NCBI RefSeq assembly: GCF_003751445.1
Contig: NZ_RJUU01000001.1
Span: forward strand, 3,849,001 to 3,913,000
Length of the DNA stretch: 64,000 nucleotides
Reading direction: 5' to 3'
Origin: Streptomyces sp. 840.1
GTDB taxonomy: Bacteria; Actinomycetota; Actinomycetes; Streptomycetales; Streptomycetaceae
The position numbers and the translations under genes are program-made. How positions within the stretch are numbered: the stretch's first letter is position 1; every line of letters starts with the position of its first letter. This document shows positions 63,470-64,000 of the stretch, piece by piece. The notes under the pieces were generated by a model. That model did no database searches. It worked only from the letters and a program-made list of their open reading frames with translations, and was not told the origin of the DNA.

Positions 63470-64000
63470 GTGACACAGCCTTCCTACCTCCGGTATCCCC
63501 ATGTCCAGGGCGACCTGATCGCCTTCACCGCCGAGGACGACGTCTGGCTCGCGCCGCTCGACGGCGGCCGAGCCTGGCGGGTCAGCGCGGACAACCGCCC
63601 CGTCGCCCAGCCGCGGATCTCTCCCGACGGCACCCTCGTCGCCTGGACGTCCACCCGGGACGGGGCACCCGAGGTGCACCTGGCCCCGGTCGACGGCGGC
63701 CCCTCCAAGCGGCTGACCTACTGGGGCGACGCGCAGACAGCCGTGCACGGCTGGACACCCGAGGGCGAGGTGCTGGTCCTCAGCACCCAGGGCCAGGTCT
63801 CGCTGCGCCGCACCTGGGCCCGCGCCCTGCCGGCCGACGGAGGCCCCGCGCGCACCCTGCCGTACGGACCGGTCGGCTCCCTCGCCTACGGGCCCGGTGG
63901 CCGGATCCTGCTGCTCTCGGCCACCATGGGGCGCGAGGCCGCCAAGTGGAAGCGCTACCGGGGCGGCACGGCCGGCAAGCTCTGGATCGCCGCCGAAGAG
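63470..64000 (+). CDS. Tricorn-like protease, N-terminal part (cut by the window end)
   Basis: The first 177 codons are open and run to the window end. They read VTQPSYLRYPHVQGDLIAFTAEDDVWLAPLDGG, RISPDGTLVAWTSTRDGAPEVHLAPVDGG and GWTPEGEVLVLSTQGQVSLRRTWARALPADGG. These are beta-propeller blades (repeated SPDG-x-A and DGG turns) of the tricorn protease, which degrades peptides made by the proteasome. The PDZ and catalytic parts would lie beyond the window. GTG 63470 is preferred to 63461. Confidence 0.85.
   Translation, partial: MTQPSYLRYPHVQGDLIAFTAEDDVWLAPLDGGRAWRVSADNRPVAQPRISPDGTLVAWTSTRDGAPEVHLAPVDGGPSKRLTYWGDAQTAVHGWTPEGEVLVLSTQGQVSLRRTWARALPADGGPARTLPYGPVGSLAYGPGGRILLLSATMGREAAKWKRYRGGTAGKLWIAAEE

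Overview
The window is a 64 kb piece of a high-GC actinomycete chromosome, almost certainly a Streptomyces or very close relative. Codon third positions are nearly all G or C, GTG starts and ATGA/GTGA overlaps are common, and the gene order (rne, rplU-rpmA-obg, proB-proA, nadD, an LCP-family transferase, rsfS, leuS, comEA-comEC, holA, rpsT/lepA, hemW, hrcA-dnaJ, rsmE) matches what I know of the core Streptomyces chromosome. It is mostly housekeeping DNA. I see no integrase, intact transposase, CRISPR array, prophage or antibiotic cluster.

Region by region. 0-7 kb: a large RNase E/G with long low-complexity arms, then three genes (galU, a LicC-like nucleotidyltransferase and an sn-glycerol-1-phosphate-dehydrogenase-like enzyme) between rne and rplU. 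7-9.5 kb: rplU-rpmA-obg, with a structured leader before rplU. 9.5-17 kb: a cell-wall glycopolymer block with a two-domain glycosyltransferase/TagF-like polymerase, galE and a complete dTDP-rhamnose set (rfbA, B, D and convergent C). 17-20 kb: proB, a conserved unknown and proA. 20-27.7 kb: two paralogous membrane proteins, an M48 peptidase, two tiny membrane proteins, nadD, an LCP-family wall-polymer transferase, rsfS and a CTG-start phosphatase. 27.8-31.1 kb: two identical tRNA-Ala(GGC) genes flanking a regulator/MFS exporter pair and a small zinc-ribbon gene. 31-36 kb: leuS behind a Leu-rich leader peptide and attenuator, a coiled-coil membrane protein and a DegV protein. 36-41.4 kb: comEA-comEC and three minisatellites, with an IS5-like miniature element. 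41-53.9 kb: small metabolic genes, holA, rpsT, lepA, an acyl-CoA ligase, a PP2C-type regulator and hemW. 53.9-58.5 kb (minus strand): a receptor-like membrane protein, a DUF3097 protein and a metallo-beta-lactamase-fold protein. 58.5-64 kb: CIRCE-hrcA-dnaJ, a nitronate monooxygenase, rsmE, a lipoprotein and the start of a tricorn-like protease.

Main themes. The 4-17 kb genes and the LCP transferase at 24.6 kb together look like a cell-envelope polymer pathway: nucleotide sugars, an activated polyol phosphate, a polymerase and a ligase to peptidoglycan. The unusual part is the glycerol-1-phosphate dehydrogenase beside a nucleotidyltransferase, which suggests a polymer built on the glycerol-phosphate stereoisomer opposite to ordinary teichoic acid. 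Several genes (proA, the 20.4 kb membrane protein, nadD, the leuS leader peptide, hemW, the tricorn gene) have a -10-like hexamer 6 to 8 bases before the start codon and are probably leaderless. The strongest regulatory signals are the leuS attenuator, the CIRCE box before hrcA and the rplU leader. All functions are read from sequence and family knowledge; no search was run.
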